Shown here one piece after another: positions 11,801-23,782 of a stretch of 64,000 nucleotides of DNA (positions are counted from its first letter, which is position 1; each line of letters opens with the position of its first letter). The translations under genes were made by a program, and so were the position numbers. Under the pieces are notes generated by a model. That model worked only from the letters and a program-made list of their open reading frames with translations, searched no databases and was not told the DNA's origin. This stretch comes from Eonycteris spelaea (lineage: Eukaryota; Chordata; Mammalia; Chiroptera; Pteropodidae), in the NCBI GenBank assembly GCA_003508835.1, contig PUFA01000007.1:17817001-17881000 (forward strand), in the 5' to 3' direction.

Positions 11801-12289
11801 TAAACAGCTGAACTCTCCCAGCCTCTATGAGGATCAAGGCTTAGGAGATTTTGCAATGGTAATGGACCTCACAAGGCTTTTGATGAGTTGCAGAATGCAC
11901 TGAGTCCAGCTGGTGGCTCCATAGATATAGTGGCTCCTGCAGTGCGTGCTCACAGGAGCAAACGAGTTTTGTTTTTTGTTGTTGTTGTTGTTCCTTTTAA
12001 AGTTAAATTAGCTGAGATGACTCAAAGGCTCCCATGTCTAGTTGGGCTTAGTAAAATGATATTTTTTCATCATCATTTAAGTTATGGCCCTTTCTCACTC
12101 CCAGGGTCCCAGCCTCAGTGAACTAGATACTTTGGCTCTGAGTTATAAAGAGTAGTTGCAAGGAGGGTATACTTTTGTCTTTGTGATACTATAGGCTGGC
12201 TCTTTAGGTTACCCTGCCTGTTCAAGTTCATAAAAAGCTAGGAATAGAATTTCAGTGCTCAATCCCCTGAACTTCTTCACTTCACTCTG

Positions 12290-12510
12290 GAAATAATTCC
12301 CTTCTTAGAGGGGACAAAACAAACCAATCAGCAGCTAATAAGATCATGCTTATCATTCCTCCTGAAATGAATTAGCTGATATGCATGAAAACAGCTACAG
12401 TGAGGTCACAGAGGATGCTGTGGGCATTCTACTTGTTTGAACCCCGTGATCCAGCAGATGAAGAGTTAACGCATGCTAAGAATTCGGGTCCCTGCTCCAG
12501 ATCAGGATCT
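12290..12510. promoter_or_regulatory. Candidate conserved non-coding element
   Basis: Carries ccaatcagcagctaataaga, then gaattagctgatatgcatga, then aaaacagctacagtgaggtc. It combines a CCAAT motif, TAAT cores, an octamer-like ATATGCAT and E-box-like cagctg/cagcta motifs in a non-repeat stretch. Judged by motif content only. Confidence 0.2.
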
Positions 12511-12794
12511 GCATTAGTTTTCTTGAGCAGTACTTATGGATTACTTGCTGCTAAATATTTGTATAGATCACTTTTTTTCTTCCATATCTGCCATGTAGCT
12601 ATATAATCTATGTTTACAATTCATTTAAAGCTACCTTTACCTTTTGACTATAAGAACCTCGAAGGACACAAAATGAGTTCATTTATCTTTGAAATCCCAA
12701 GCCTGGAATGGTCCACAAAAACATTAAATATATGCATTGACCATTTAGGCATGTTAAAGTTTGTCAGTATCTTTTTCAGATAAAGGAAATCGTG

Positions 12795-13020
12795 AACTTT
12801 TTTTGAATACTATTTCCTACTGGACACTGTTCTAGGCACTTTACAAATGTGATTTTCAACACCTGCTCCGTGTAGCAGGAGCAATTTTTCTCATTTTTCA
12901 GATGAGGAAACAGAGTTTCAGAGTGGTTAAGATACGCCCAGAGCCACATTACTAGTAAGAGGTTAGGCTGAGTTCAAACTCAGGCATCCGGGTTTCACAG
13001 TGCTCACGAACCTCTATTTC
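12795..13020 (-). mobile_element. MIR SINE, minus strand
   Basis: The plus strand reads actggacactgttctaggca, then ctttacaaatgtgattttca, then cagatgaggaaacagagttt, then attactagtaagaggttagg, then aactcaggcatccgggtttc. One of the best-preserved MIRs here. Confidence 0.92.
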
Positions 13021-13454
13021 TCACTGCAAAAAGTTAGAAACAAAGTAAAAGTATAGCACTAGAATTTTATAATTTTATACAGAAGGGATTTATACACAAC
13101 ATACTGGTTCGAAGAAGTAGACTTGAAGTTGCTCTTACATAACAGGCTTACTATTTTTATTCAGCCAGTGTGTTTATTTGGGTCGACTTTGTTTGGAGGT
13201 GGGAGATTTATTTAACTTCCTCCCCTCATAATCTCTTGCTACAGCTACATTTTAAGTTTTGTGATGATGGTGGTCATAGATTTTACAGGTCAAAAATATT
13301 CATAAAATTGCAGCGTTGAATATAATTTTAAAATAGTTTTATTTTAACTGGTTAAAATCATACAACCAAATTCTCTTTTACAATACAATAACTGGGTCAT
13401 ATCACCATAGCAGAGACGTATGTCAAATACATCAAACATAGGCAAGTAATGCTC
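13021..13454. other. No gene or repeat recognised
   Basis: AT-rich, no structure seen. Confidence 0.5.
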
Positions 13455-13665
13455 TGGTTGGTTTATAACATTTTCTCCTTAACTAGTCACAACTACCCTC
13501 TGTGACAGTTATTTTGATTGCCCCCATTTTATAGATGAGAAAACAGGCTCGGATATGTGTGTATTGTCCAAGGTCACACATTTTATAAGTAGTGGAGCCA
13601 GAATTCAAAATGAAGTAGTCTCATTCAGAGTTTGTGCCTTTAATCACTAGAACACTGTTTCTCAG
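13455..13665 (-). mobile_element. MIR SINE, minus strand
   Basis: Clear order: cattttatagatgagaaaac, then aaggtcacacattttataag, then agtggagccagaattcaaaa, then gtgcctttaatcactagaac. Confidence 0.92.
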
Positions 13666-16549
13666 ACATGTTTTGTGCGATGCTGGGGGGCCTTCTAGAC
13701 CATCTTCTGATTCCACAAGTTTGGAAGTATATTTATATTAATTCTAAGACATTATTTGCCTTTTCACTGAGCTGAATATTTTCGCTGATGGTGCAAGAGC
13801 AAAGGCAGGTAAAAATGATAACTTAGTAGGAACCAAGGCCAGGGGACTACACTAAATTAGTGTTCATCATATTTCAAACTTACATACTAGTAGCAAAAAC
13901 AATGTTCACTTCACTTAATATCATCCTTGATGAGGCAGTAAATATTATTAATTTCATTTAATATTGACTTTTGAGCAACACATATTTTAAATAGTCTATG
14001 TGACAAAAAATGTAAAATACAAAGAAAGTGCTTCTTTTACATAGAGAAGTACTTTGGTTGTCTCAAGGGAAAACACTTGTGTAATTAAGTTATGAGTTGA
14101 ACTAGATGTTTTATCGTAGAAACCATTTTCATTTGATAAAAAAAAAAATTTTTTTTTGTACTTGGCTACTTTGCAGTCATTTTCTCCAAAATTAACAAAG
14201 TGAGACTGCCATTTCAAAGAAAATAACTGACACCATTTATGATCCATGATAAAATTTGAGTTTTTAAGCAGTTATCAGAATTGTGAAAGACTATCACAGT
14301 GAGTTTGATAGCTTCCCAATACTTAAATAATTTTCTGATTAGAAAGATGATAATATTGTGTTTTGATATTGCATAATAAAATCTGTCAATATTAAGATCT
14401 GTTTAATTCAGTAAACCTATGTTTTCCGAATTATTAATCGATGTTACAAAATCATGCATGAGTAAAAGATCAAAGTCCAAGCTAAGCCAATGCATTGTAA
14501 CACACAGAAAAAGCTCAGGTGGTATAGTTTCAGATTCTACATTGCTGTTAACCTTTAAGAAACTTATACTTGTTGATTTTTCACATATTCGCGATCATTG
14601 AAAAGGATAAAATCCCATCACCACCATCACCCCCCTTTCAAACTACATATCTGTGTGAGGGTGTACTTCTTTCAATACATCAAATAAAATCACATAGCTT
14701 ATCAGACTGAATGAAAAGCAAATATGAGAATTCAGCTCTTTTATATTAAACCAGAAAAATGTAAAATAATGACACTCTTCTCACTAATTTTAAATGGAAA
14801 ATAAATATTTTCATAAAACTATGTTATTTATATGAACATGACATAAGCTTATTATTTTTATTTTTAAATCAATGAATAACTGTCTTTTTAATTTTAAGTT
14901 TTATTTCCTTGGTAGATATATTCTGAAAACTATATTCTGAGAACTGTCATACTAGATTTTCCCAGCCCCTGGCAAATATAGGTTTTTATCTCTTTACTTT
15001 CATACTTCCAGGAATAGATAATTCACTTCCTCTTATGAACACCCATTATAATTTAAAATCAATCAAATTATATCACTGATTTCTACTCATCAGTCCTGGG
15101 ACTATGCTTTGAAATCACACAAAAGAAAGCTAATTCCTCTTCTTTGAGATAGACTTTAAAAACAATGAAACTGTTACAATATTAATCTTAAAATATACTA
15201 TGGGTCTACCAATTAATACCCTCATCTACCATTTATTTTTCTATCTTAACCATAAGGATATTGAAAGATTTTATCAAAAGTCTTTCTAAAATGCAGACAT
15301 ACCATGGAAACAAAACTCTCCTAAACTCCCAATGAAAGAACCCTAAAGAAGAAACCTATAAAGTAAGTGTGCCACCATGTTTTCTCAGAGGAGCCATGTT
15401 GGCCCCTGGAAAAATCACAACTTCCTGTCCCAAGTGCTCACGAACTGTCCACATCTGAAGCTGGAATGAGATCAGACACATTACCAGAGGACTATGAAAA
15501 TACCAACAACAATGACAAAAAACAGTTGACTAAATATTTCAGAAACTAACACGTTCTGTGTACATTAATTTATGTGATACAGTGGTGCTGGGCACCATCT
15601 TTAATTGGATTATTGGGGGAAATATTGGCCTTGGAAGTCAGCATTTCCTGCTCTGCCTTCATCCAACTTGGAAATATTGGGCACATATAATTTTTTTCTG
15701 GTTTTAAGTTTGCGGAATTATCAAATAAAAAGTTGAGTTTGATGATCTTGAATGTCCCTATCAATTCTTGTATTTGACGCTGGCCATACATTGTATATAA
15801 TCTATCCATAATAATTTGAGGATTAAGAGAAGTTCCAGATAAATTATTGCCTACTGGATATTTTTAAAGCCCCATTAAAGTCACCTGCTTATGACAAAAA
15901 ATAATTTAACAAATATCCAACCCTTCTTAATGAAAAGGCTGCAGAATCAAAATCTCCAAGTTCCCGTTGGCTGCTCCCTCACCCCTCCCTTTTTGACAAA
16001 GTGAGTCACAGTTGAAAATTTCAGGTATGAGTATTTTTCCCCTTGAGAGACATTCACAGCATTATTCATATATTCTTTTCCATGTTGACATCTAATACTT
16101 CTACTGCAAATATCAAACAGAAAACACAGTGTTACACAAGTCACTAGAGATAAAAAGACAAAAAGTAATGACTCTATATTTTGGTTCATTTAACTGTGAA
16201 TCCTAAGTCAAGAATCTGACATTAGAAACCTAGAGAGCAGCAATGAGACAATATAAAAGCATCAGATGAACATAACAATTTGAGGATGATAGGGCAGGAA
16301 GTCTGTGCTCAAGCTGGAGAATAAAGCTCAAAGTGATCCCAATAGCAGGAAACACTGGCCCTCAGATTTATAAAAGCTATTAGTGTCTCTTGCTGTAGAT
16401 AACAGGATCTGGACGGAGTACATAACTACTGCTTTTGGCTGCTTTTTCCTCTGAACTATTGGAAAGTAATTGTTTTTTTTTTCTTTTTCTTTTTTTTTTT
16501 AAGTTCAATGTGTAGTGGAGTATTACTCAATTTTCCTGAAAAACTGTTG
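13666..16549. other. Long stretch with no gene or repeat recognised
   Basis: Strongly AT-rich. A-run/T-run abutment (about 11 A then 9-10 T) near 14138-14158. Pyrimidine run near 16470-16500. Open frames of 60-83 codons on both strands (13996, 14419, 15367, 15570, 15947) show no domains. Confidence 0.5.
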
Positions 16550-16960
16550 ATTGGCCATCTACACATTTTGTCATAATTACTGCATTTTAGGATTATGAAA
16601 TCTTACCAAGGTCCAGGTAAGGTCCTCTCAGAAAATTCATGAATGCAGCAAAGGACATTACTCCGTTCCTCAGAAAGCGCTCTCCTCTCGGCATTTTTAT
16701 TAACTAACGTTGAGGTGCATTGTGACATTGCCAGCCAATTGGCAACCTAGGCATTCCTCAGGTAGACAGCTGGCAACACCATTCAGAAGCATAAAGACTG
16801 GCTGCACTGTAATGGTGAGAAATGTTAAAAGTGGGGGCTTCCCTCCGCTAGAGATATGCTCTTTTGCAGTTAACATAGGATGAGGGAGCGCCTTTCAGAG
16901 TTTCTGGCTTGGAGGTCCACCATTTCGGCTCTTACCCATAGTTTTGATTCCTGATGCAAA
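16550..16960. promoter_or_regulatory. Candidate conserved non-coding element, GC-richer patch
   Basis: Noticeably less AT-rich than its surroundings and free of recognised repeats. It contains the perfect palindrome GCCAATTGGC at 16734-16743 (two overlapping inverted CCAAT motifs), taactaacg and cagctgg. Regulatory role is inference. Confidence 0.18.
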
Positions 16961-17759
16961 TTATGTAATTTCCCCTGCTGCCAATGTTTCCTCCCAACGG
17001 AGGGTCCCCCCCACACACATACCACCACCTGCAACTCTCAAAATCCTCATCCCTTAGGAAATGATAATTACATTTCATAACACCTGAATTTTCCATCAAA
17101 TAATTACAGAGCAATCTCTAAAGGCCAACATATTAACCCCCATCCCAATGTGGAATTTCACTATCATTTTACTCTTTCTTTAATTTTTCTCTCTCTTACA
17201 CTTTTTTGTATTACACAAAGTCACCTGTCATTCTTTCTTGATGACCTCTAACTCTTAAGCATCTTGTCTTTCTCTGTCTCCTCCACCCTAATTTCCCTAA
17301 CATAATCAATAGTACCAGAAACTTGTCTCAGCCAGAAAATATGTATTTACCACATCATCCATCACAAATAACCAGTGCCCAAGTTCAGAAAGGACTGATA
17401 TAGACCATACCTGTGGTCTGGGAATCTTCATTGCTGCTATTCTAGCATCTCTCAGTAACATTTTAGAAATACAACTGAAAGCACACCCCTGAGAACTGAT
17501 TATTTTCTTTTCTCTTAATGGATTGCCAAAGCTGTACAAGCAGGTAGACTAGGCATCAGGGCAGCCAGATGTGACTGTGCAGTTTGTGCCCATCAGTAAA
17601 AAGGCTCCTGAAATAAATCCATGCTGCCCTATCATTTATGTGGGTCTCTCTGTGTGTACAGAGCTATGTCACCCGAGAAGGAAGGCCTGGTTCCTATTTA
17701 CATAAAAGTAGCTAAACAGGCTAAGGTACTTATCCTGTGAAATACAGCAACTAACACAA
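16961..17759. other. No gene or repeat recognised
   Basis: Mixed composition. A 77-codon minus-strand open frame at 17306-17539 is not recognisable. Confidence 0.5.
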
Positions 17760-18310
17760 CTTTGGACCCATATGCAAAACTGCTGACTTCACTTAGATAT
17801 CTAATAGGCATCTTCATCTTAATGCAGACAAATCAGAACTGTTGATACTTCTTCAAATTCTGTTTCTCCTCGTCTTTTCCATTTTGGAAAAGCAGTAGTT
17901 ATCTATCCACTGATTCAAGCAAAGGACATAGGAGACATCTTTGATCCTTTCTAATCACATCCATTACATCAAAAGACTTGGTCATGCTAACTTCAAAATA
18001 TATTTCCCAATCTTCCACTTCTCTCCATGTATATTACTACTTAATTTTAGGCATTGTCATATGTTGATCCTTGTTTTTTTTTGTTTTGTTTGGTTCTGCT
18101 TCTATAAAACATAATTGACACAGCTGATAGAATTATAACATATCCCAGTTTTAAAAGCTTAGGAGCTTCTCATTGCTTTTGGAAAAAATGCCAGACCACT
18201 GCTTAGTCTACAGGGCCCTTCCCTTTCCCTGACCCAGACTTTACCTCCAAATCCATCTTGCAGTAACCACTCTCCTCCCTAACTGTGACTTGTATAGCAT
18301 ATTGTATTTT
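17760..18310 (+). mobile_element. L2 LINE fragment, reverse-transcriptase C-terminal region
   Basis: Translation with frameshifts gives the pattern RHLHLNADKSELLI, matching the L2/CR1 segment after the reverse-transcriptase palm. It continues with a 'sequence-to-Leu-Gly-Val-Ile' equivalent (ggagacatctttgatccttt) and a thumb-region equivalent (cttctcattgcttttggaaa). Dead: many stops. It contains a T-run near 18070-18090. Confidence 0.75.
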
Positions 18311-18714
18311 CTGTCAAAGTACTGCCTTAATCAAAGTCAGATGAATATTAGCTATCTTTGTAATAGGATATAAGAAAATATGAGAACTTTACTTTCCAGA
18401 TTAAGCTATTACCAAATTCAAAGTTCTTGCGATCAAAATAAAATATATGTGATTGACAAACAAAATTTGTTTTCTTTATGACAGCTGGCATCAGAGACAT
18501 CCTAGGGGAAGAGAAAGAATTGTAAGTTATGAGGCTGGTAAGAGTCATCACCTGCTCTACACATTTGCTGACAATTGACCCTAATCTTTCTGCCCTTGGA
18601 CCAGGCATGGTTCTAGTCCAGCAGTTCTTTGTGATTTGGCTGAAGATTACTCAGTGCTTTTTTTTTTTTTTAAGCTAATAAGCAAAAAATGTCAGGGCTT
18701 TAAAAATTGTCACT
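18311..18714. other. No gene or repeat recognised
   Basis: AT-rich. A T-run of about 14 at 18658-18671 lies just before the minus-strand L2. An 86-codon minus-strand open frame at 18348-18608 is not recognisable. Confidence 0.5.
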
Positions 18715-19330
18715 AATATTTCTCAAATGTGGGTGGACATCAAATAGGTAAAATCAACAGGAATGGGATGTGGTTTATGAAAGAGAGGCAATAGTGAAGT
18801 CTAAAAGAACGTGATTGGTGGTGCCATTCAGAAACATAGCAGTACGGGTTGGCCAGGAGTGGGCTAAGAAGTTTAGTGTTGGACTACATGATTACAAAGG
18901 CTTGAAGTATACACAAGTGAAGTTATACAGTATACAGCTGGTACAATGATATCTGTATAAGAGATTGAGATTTGTAAATTATCAGAATATTAAGGATAGC
19001 GGAAGAACCAGAAGAATATATACTGTAAGAAGAAAAAAAAGAGAGATAAGAAACGAGGATAAACCTGAAACCACAGGGATCTCTATCACTTGTGATGCAA
19101 GTGAAGAGAAAGGAAACTACGAGACAGTGAAAGGGACAGCAGTAGAAAGAGGAGAGAAGCACTTCGGACGCCAAAGAAATAGAAGGTCGCCTACAGGAGA
19201 GTGTAGTCAAGGAGGCCATAGGCTGCAAAGAAGTCAGATGAAATAAGGCCTCAAAATCTTGGCGTCCCTAAGCATTCTTGTCACAGCTGTTTTCAGAGGA
19301 GCGGTGGGGACAGAAGCCAGATATGGATAG
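18715..19330 (-). mobile_element. L2 LINE fragment, minus strand, reverse-transcriptase region
   Basis: The plus-strand phrases gtgattggtggtgccattca, ggagagtgtagtcaaggagg, then aaagaagtcagatgaaataa and gaggagcggtggggacagaa match the reverse complement of the L2 open reading frame around the catalytic palm. The 93- and 101-codon open frames here are by-products of the repeat. Confidence 0.65.
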
Positions 19331-21151
19331 GTTAGGGAGTGATGGGCATGTGTAGAATCACCACAGAAGACTTAGTCATGAAGGCCATATCATATTTTGG
19401 GTTATATCTAGAGGTGGATAATAGACCAAAGATTTTTTTTCATTAAGCTATCAGAGAGTAAGTTTCCTAAGAAACAGCAAGAGATGATACACAGGTCTGA
19501 GGTATAGAAAAATTTTCTAAATGAAAATTGCGAGAGCTGATTCTATCACACTGACCAATGGGTTCAAAGATTTACTGAGACCTATTGGTTATGAAATATA
19601 GAGTACTGTATAAATTTGCAGTTATTCGCCTCCAAGAAGCCTTCACTAAGGTTCCCACATTCTCACGAGCCCCAGTCCCAGCTCGGGTAGGTGATCCTTC
19701 AAATACCTTGAGTAAAGATAGTCTTATTTCCCTATTAAACTCTGACAAATATTTTTAGAACATCCTTCCTAACATCACACATCAAACATGTAGTATGTTG
19801 GCTCAAATAACTGATACGTTAATGATCAAGTACTATAGAAAAGAGAAACTAGATTTGGGAAATAAAGGTTTTACAATGTATGTTTTTATGAGAAACTAAC
19901 TATGAATTTAATATTTAATGATAAAAAGAAATTATAGCAGATATCCTTTATAAATATGTTATAAAATTGAAATTAATATCCCAAAATGACTGTATTTCAT
20001 AAGCCTGTAGAATTTTGTTTTCATTATTTGGTTTTCTTTTTCTCTATACAATATAAGAGTTTAGAGACAGGAAAAGGGACTGTATATTATTTTAAATTTC
20101 TTCTTAAACCTATGACTCTATGATCAACTGATTTGCCCTAATTCACTCTGCCCTATGCATATACCCAACTCACAAACTACACATGTATTAAAGTTCTGTA
20201 TCATCATCCTGGATGACAGTTTTGCTCCACTGACCAGTTCTCTGGGTCAAGATTCATCACCTTCTGCAATAGAGGATTTCAGTAACAAAGAAATACATAA
20301 ATTTCATAATAGCTTCCACATACAGTATGCTTTGACTAGCTGGGGTTTTACGTTTTCCCCAACCACCTACTCGAAATAATTTGGTGGGATACTCAATACC
20401 TCTCCTTTCCTGCATCAATTACATATATGTTAAATGAATATATGAAATGACAGTGCCAACACGACATGAGGAGTAAGTGTGGTGACTCCAATTCCCTTCT
20501 CAGCTGCATCAATAAAACCACTCAAGAACTCAGAAATATGTGGATTTTTCCATAGGAGACTGCAGATCGATGAACACACAGAACATGTCCTTGTCACCCT
20601 GCTGTGGTGCCTTCTCTTTTCAACCTGATGGCATATCAGTAAAGCTGTCCGAGTCCCCAGCTACTGCTACAGACTGTCAATGTCTCTCGGTGTTAGTCTT
20701 GCTAAATAGGAAGTCTGCACATTTCACTGCCACAGTGTCTCACCCTCACCTGCACAGAAATTTCTAGTTCCTGAACAGGGTACACCTCAATTGGGACCAA
20801 AATTTTGAAAAAGAGATAGACATTTTAAAAAATTAAAGCATTACAGCAAGTCATAATTTGTAGCATATCCACAATCATGTATTTTTAACTAATGACATAA
20901 TTTTAAATAATGATTTATAAGATAAATTATTTGTTTTTGTGCTGGTTCAAATATTAATGTGCAAAATCATAATGAAAAAAACTTAAGCCCTGCAAATTTA
21001 ATAGATCACTCTTTTTTTTTTCTTAATGGGAATCCCTCCTACAGGTAGATGAAATGAAAACTTAGTGAAGAACATACAAAATTTATTATGCTTGCTACTC
21101 TATATTCAGATTAACATTTTCTTTTCTTCATCATTTACTAGAAACATGCCA
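19331..21151. other. No gene or repeat recognised
   Basis: AT-rich. A phrase near 19630-19660 (gcctccaagaagccttcact) hints at an L2 3' piece but is too short to call. Open frames at 20155 (74 codons) and 20540 (75 codons) are not recognisable. Confidence 0.5.
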
Positions 21152-21485
21152 TGCACTGAACATTGAATGTTTGTGCTCTCCTAATTCATATGTTGAAGTT
21201 CTAATCCCCAATATAATAGCATTTAGAGATGGGACTTTTAGGAACAAAATAGGTCGTGAGGATGGAGCCCTCACAAATGGAACTAGTGACATATGAGAAG
21301 GAACATATGTGAAACATAAGATACAGATGGCCTTCTGCAAATCTGGAAGCTGGGCTCCAACAGACACTAAATCTTCTGGCACCTATGGTCCTGGAACCCA
21401 CAGCCTCCAGAACTGTGAGAAATTAATCTTTGTTGTTTAAGCTACCCAGTCTATGGTATTTGGTATAGCAGCTCAAGCTAAGACA
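21152..21485 (+). mobile_element. MLT1/MST-type MaLR solo LTR
   Basis: Starts with a TG, runs through aattcatatgttgaagttct, atttagagatgggactttta and ggatggagccctcacaaatg, then cagcctccagaactgtgaga and gtttaagctacccagtctat, and ends agctaagaca. This is the full LTR order of the MLT1 group (ERVL-MaLR). No internal retroviral sequence is seen beside it. Non-coding. Confidence 0.88.
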
Positions 21486-21868
21486 ACATATTAGTGAAGA
21501 GACACATATAGGAACAAACATGAAAATATCATGGCAAGAATCATTAACTCAGGTAAGTCCGAAGTGTTCATAAAGTGCAAAAGAAGAAACACCGAAGTTT
21601 TCCTAGCAAAACACAGAAGGCATTGGAGAAGATAGAACGTTGGAACTGTGTTTGAAATATGAATGATGGGCTTTCTGTGAGAGAAGGGTGAGAAAGTGGT
21701 CTCTACAGGCACATGCGTCAAGAATGAAAGCGACGACACCTTCGTGGAAATGCGAGCAGCATGGTGTGTGGCTGGAGAGTGAGGGTAATAAAGTATTAAG
21801 CACGGAAATAAAGAATAAAAGTTATAAAGGACTTGAATGATGAAAGAATTATCCTTCGTTCTGTACTT
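21486..21868. other. No gene or repeat recognised
   Basis: Open frames of 82 and 66 codons on the minus strand (21491, 21603) have no family resemblance. Confidence 0.5.
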
Positions 21869-22050
21869 CTATAGTTCCCATACCTGGCTCATCATCAGAA
21901 TTATCAGGGAAGGCATTTTAAAAGGATAATTCTTTTGTTCCATTTCTAGAGATTCTAATTAGTAGGTGGAGGATGAATTCCAGAAATGTATATTTTTAAG
22001 AAGTTCCAGAAGTGATTGTGATGCTCACCAAATTTGAACATCATCTAATG
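21869..22050 (+). mobile_element. MER5A-type hAT element
   Basis: Shows atcatcagaattatcaggga, then attctaattagtaggtggag, then cagaaatgtatatttttaag, then gaagtgattgtgatgctcac: the MER5A order from left end to the 'gtgatgctgatg' region. Confidence 0.7.
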
Positions 22051-22625
22051 TAGAGAATGAAGACACTCTGAAGGACTCAGAGAAAGAGAGATGATGTGAT
22101 ATAATCTGGCTTTAATACCCGTCAATCCTTTGGGTATATATACGATCACTATATCTATTAGAGTAGAGGTTATAAACACATGGCCCATTAATTTGTTTTA
22201 CTAGGTATGTGCAGAATTACTGTCCTGTGTGTGTGTTTAATAATTGGTTGCCTATACTTCACAATCAGGCAATTTTACATAATAAATTGGATTTCTTACT
22301 TCTCTTGCAACATTAGGAGATATGGCAATATTCGGCCCATTTATCGACATGGTAATGCTTCCTGGAACTCCCTATAGACTTGAACAGTGTCCTACTGGCT
22401 GCACAAATCCCACCAGCATGACTCGCTTTCTTCTATTGCAACTTGATTCACTCATTCAGCTCTCTGTCTGGCCACTATAGAGATCTGTGTTTGTGATCAA
22501 TGGATAGAGAATGTTATATTTGAAATGGAGAGAGCTAACATATTCTGTAGTTTAATAAGTGTACATTTGTCATAGAAAGTTTCAGTCAACTTGTGCCAAA
22601 GTCCCACTAAGCTGACTTAATATTT
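22051..22625. other. No gene or repeat recognised
   Basis: AT-rich, no supported feature. Confidence 0.5.
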
Positions 22626-22725
22626 TTTATTTATGAATATTTATTGAGTACTTACTATGTACAAAGCACTATGCTAGAAGATTTAAATACCTGCTCTCAT
22701 TTAATCAGCTTAATAATCCTAAAAG
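22626..22725 (-). mobile_element. MIR SINE, minus strand, left part of split copy
   Basis: Reads tttattgagtacttactatg, then tacaaagcactatgctagaa, then ctgctctcatttaatcagct. The rest of the same MIR appears after the L2 tail at 22860. Confidence 0.85.
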
Positions 22726-22850
22726 TATTAGAAGATAAACTCTGTGAGGGGCAGAGATCTTTTATTGCTGAATTTACAGTAGTTGAAATAACTCCTGGCA
22801 CTAGGGAGGTGCCCAATAAGTATTTTTGATTGATTAAATAAAATACAAGT
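22726..22850 (+). mobile_element. L2 LINE 3' end, inserted in a MIR
   Basis: Reads gataaactctgtgaggggca, then gagatcttttattgctgaat, then actcctggcactagggaggt, then gcccaataagtatttttgat, the terminal L2 sequence, ending in a short gattgattaaat tail. Confidence 0.75.
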
Positions 22851-22859
22851 TGCAATTAA

Positions 22860-22945
22860 TAAAATTGACATTCAGACGATGTGACCAAGGTCACACAGGT
22901 AGTAAATTTTTAAGCTAGAGTTCAGCTCAATCTGTTGGCCTTTAA
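22860..22945 (-). mobile_element. MIR SINE, minus strand, right part of split copy
   Basis: Continues the MIR with gtgaccaaggtcacacaggt, then agtaaatttttaagctagag, then caatctgttggcctttaa. Confidence 0.8.
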
Positions 22946-23780
22946 AATGTAGGAGTTTTCACTGCCCAATACTGGCTTCCTTTCACTGAAGTGAATCCTC
23001 AGCCACATGGCTTGTTTTTTGACAGAGCAGGAAAAAAATCCATTGCCATATGTCAATTCAATTTCTAACCAAATCCTTTTATATATGATTTTGTTTTCTA
23101 CTTAGACAAAACTCTTAACTTGCTAAGACATGAAAATAAGTGTGTTGATGATAAGTGAGGTTCACAGAAAAACATAATAGAGTTTTAGATTATCAGAGCC
23201 TTTTCACATTTGAAAATCATCCAATATGACATTCCCTTCCAGGCCTGCTTTAAATCTAGTCTAATATTTTGTCTGACGAGCTAAGAGGATACTACATAAT
23301 TTTTTTAAAAATGCACCCACATTACAAATAACTTCTAAACATTAACAACCTTTACTTAACCCAAACTATTAATCAAATGGAATTAGATTTCCGGAAAAGA
23401 CTTTGATTGTTGATGAGATGACTTAGCATAGGTTAGCTTGGTTACTTTTCACCTCTGACATGTATTAGGCAACACCATATTTGAATCTTCCTCTGACCTT
23501 TCCCAGCTTCACACATCTTGCTGCTGGTAAATAAGCTTGTCTCTCTTCTGATGGTCCATGGCATTTTTTTTTTTTTTGAACATCCAGGATTTTTAAAAAG
23601 ATTACAGATTCTGATATTAAATTGTTTTCAATTTAATGTGTGCTTATATTTAATATGGGATCCAGGTAACTGCTCAATTTACTTAGAGAATTTTCCTTCT
23701 TTTTAACTTTTCCATAATCAGTAGCAGTTTTGCAAATTCTTTGATATGCAGAAGAGAGTTATCCTAATTGTTCTTTGAAC
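22946..23780. other. No gene or repeat recognised
   Basis: AT-rich. T-run of 13-14 near 23563-23577. Confidence 0.5.
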
Positions 23781-23782
23781 TA

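Larger units (their letters stand above)
11286..12794. other. No gene or repeat recognised, with small tandem repeats
   Basis: Unique-looking sequence holding (CAAAA)n at about 11764-11800, a short (GTT)n at 11971-11992 and a homeodomain/POU-motif-rich patch at 12290-12510. Open frames of 77 and 73 codons (11888, 12385) are not recognisable. Confidence 0.5.

Noticed and set aside
13666..13720. Possible MER5 start after the MIR (tttctcagacatg)
   Set aside because: The similarity stops after a dozen bases.
18965..19246. Basic 93-codon plus-strand frame
   Set aside because: Antisense to an L2 open reading frame. Not a gene.
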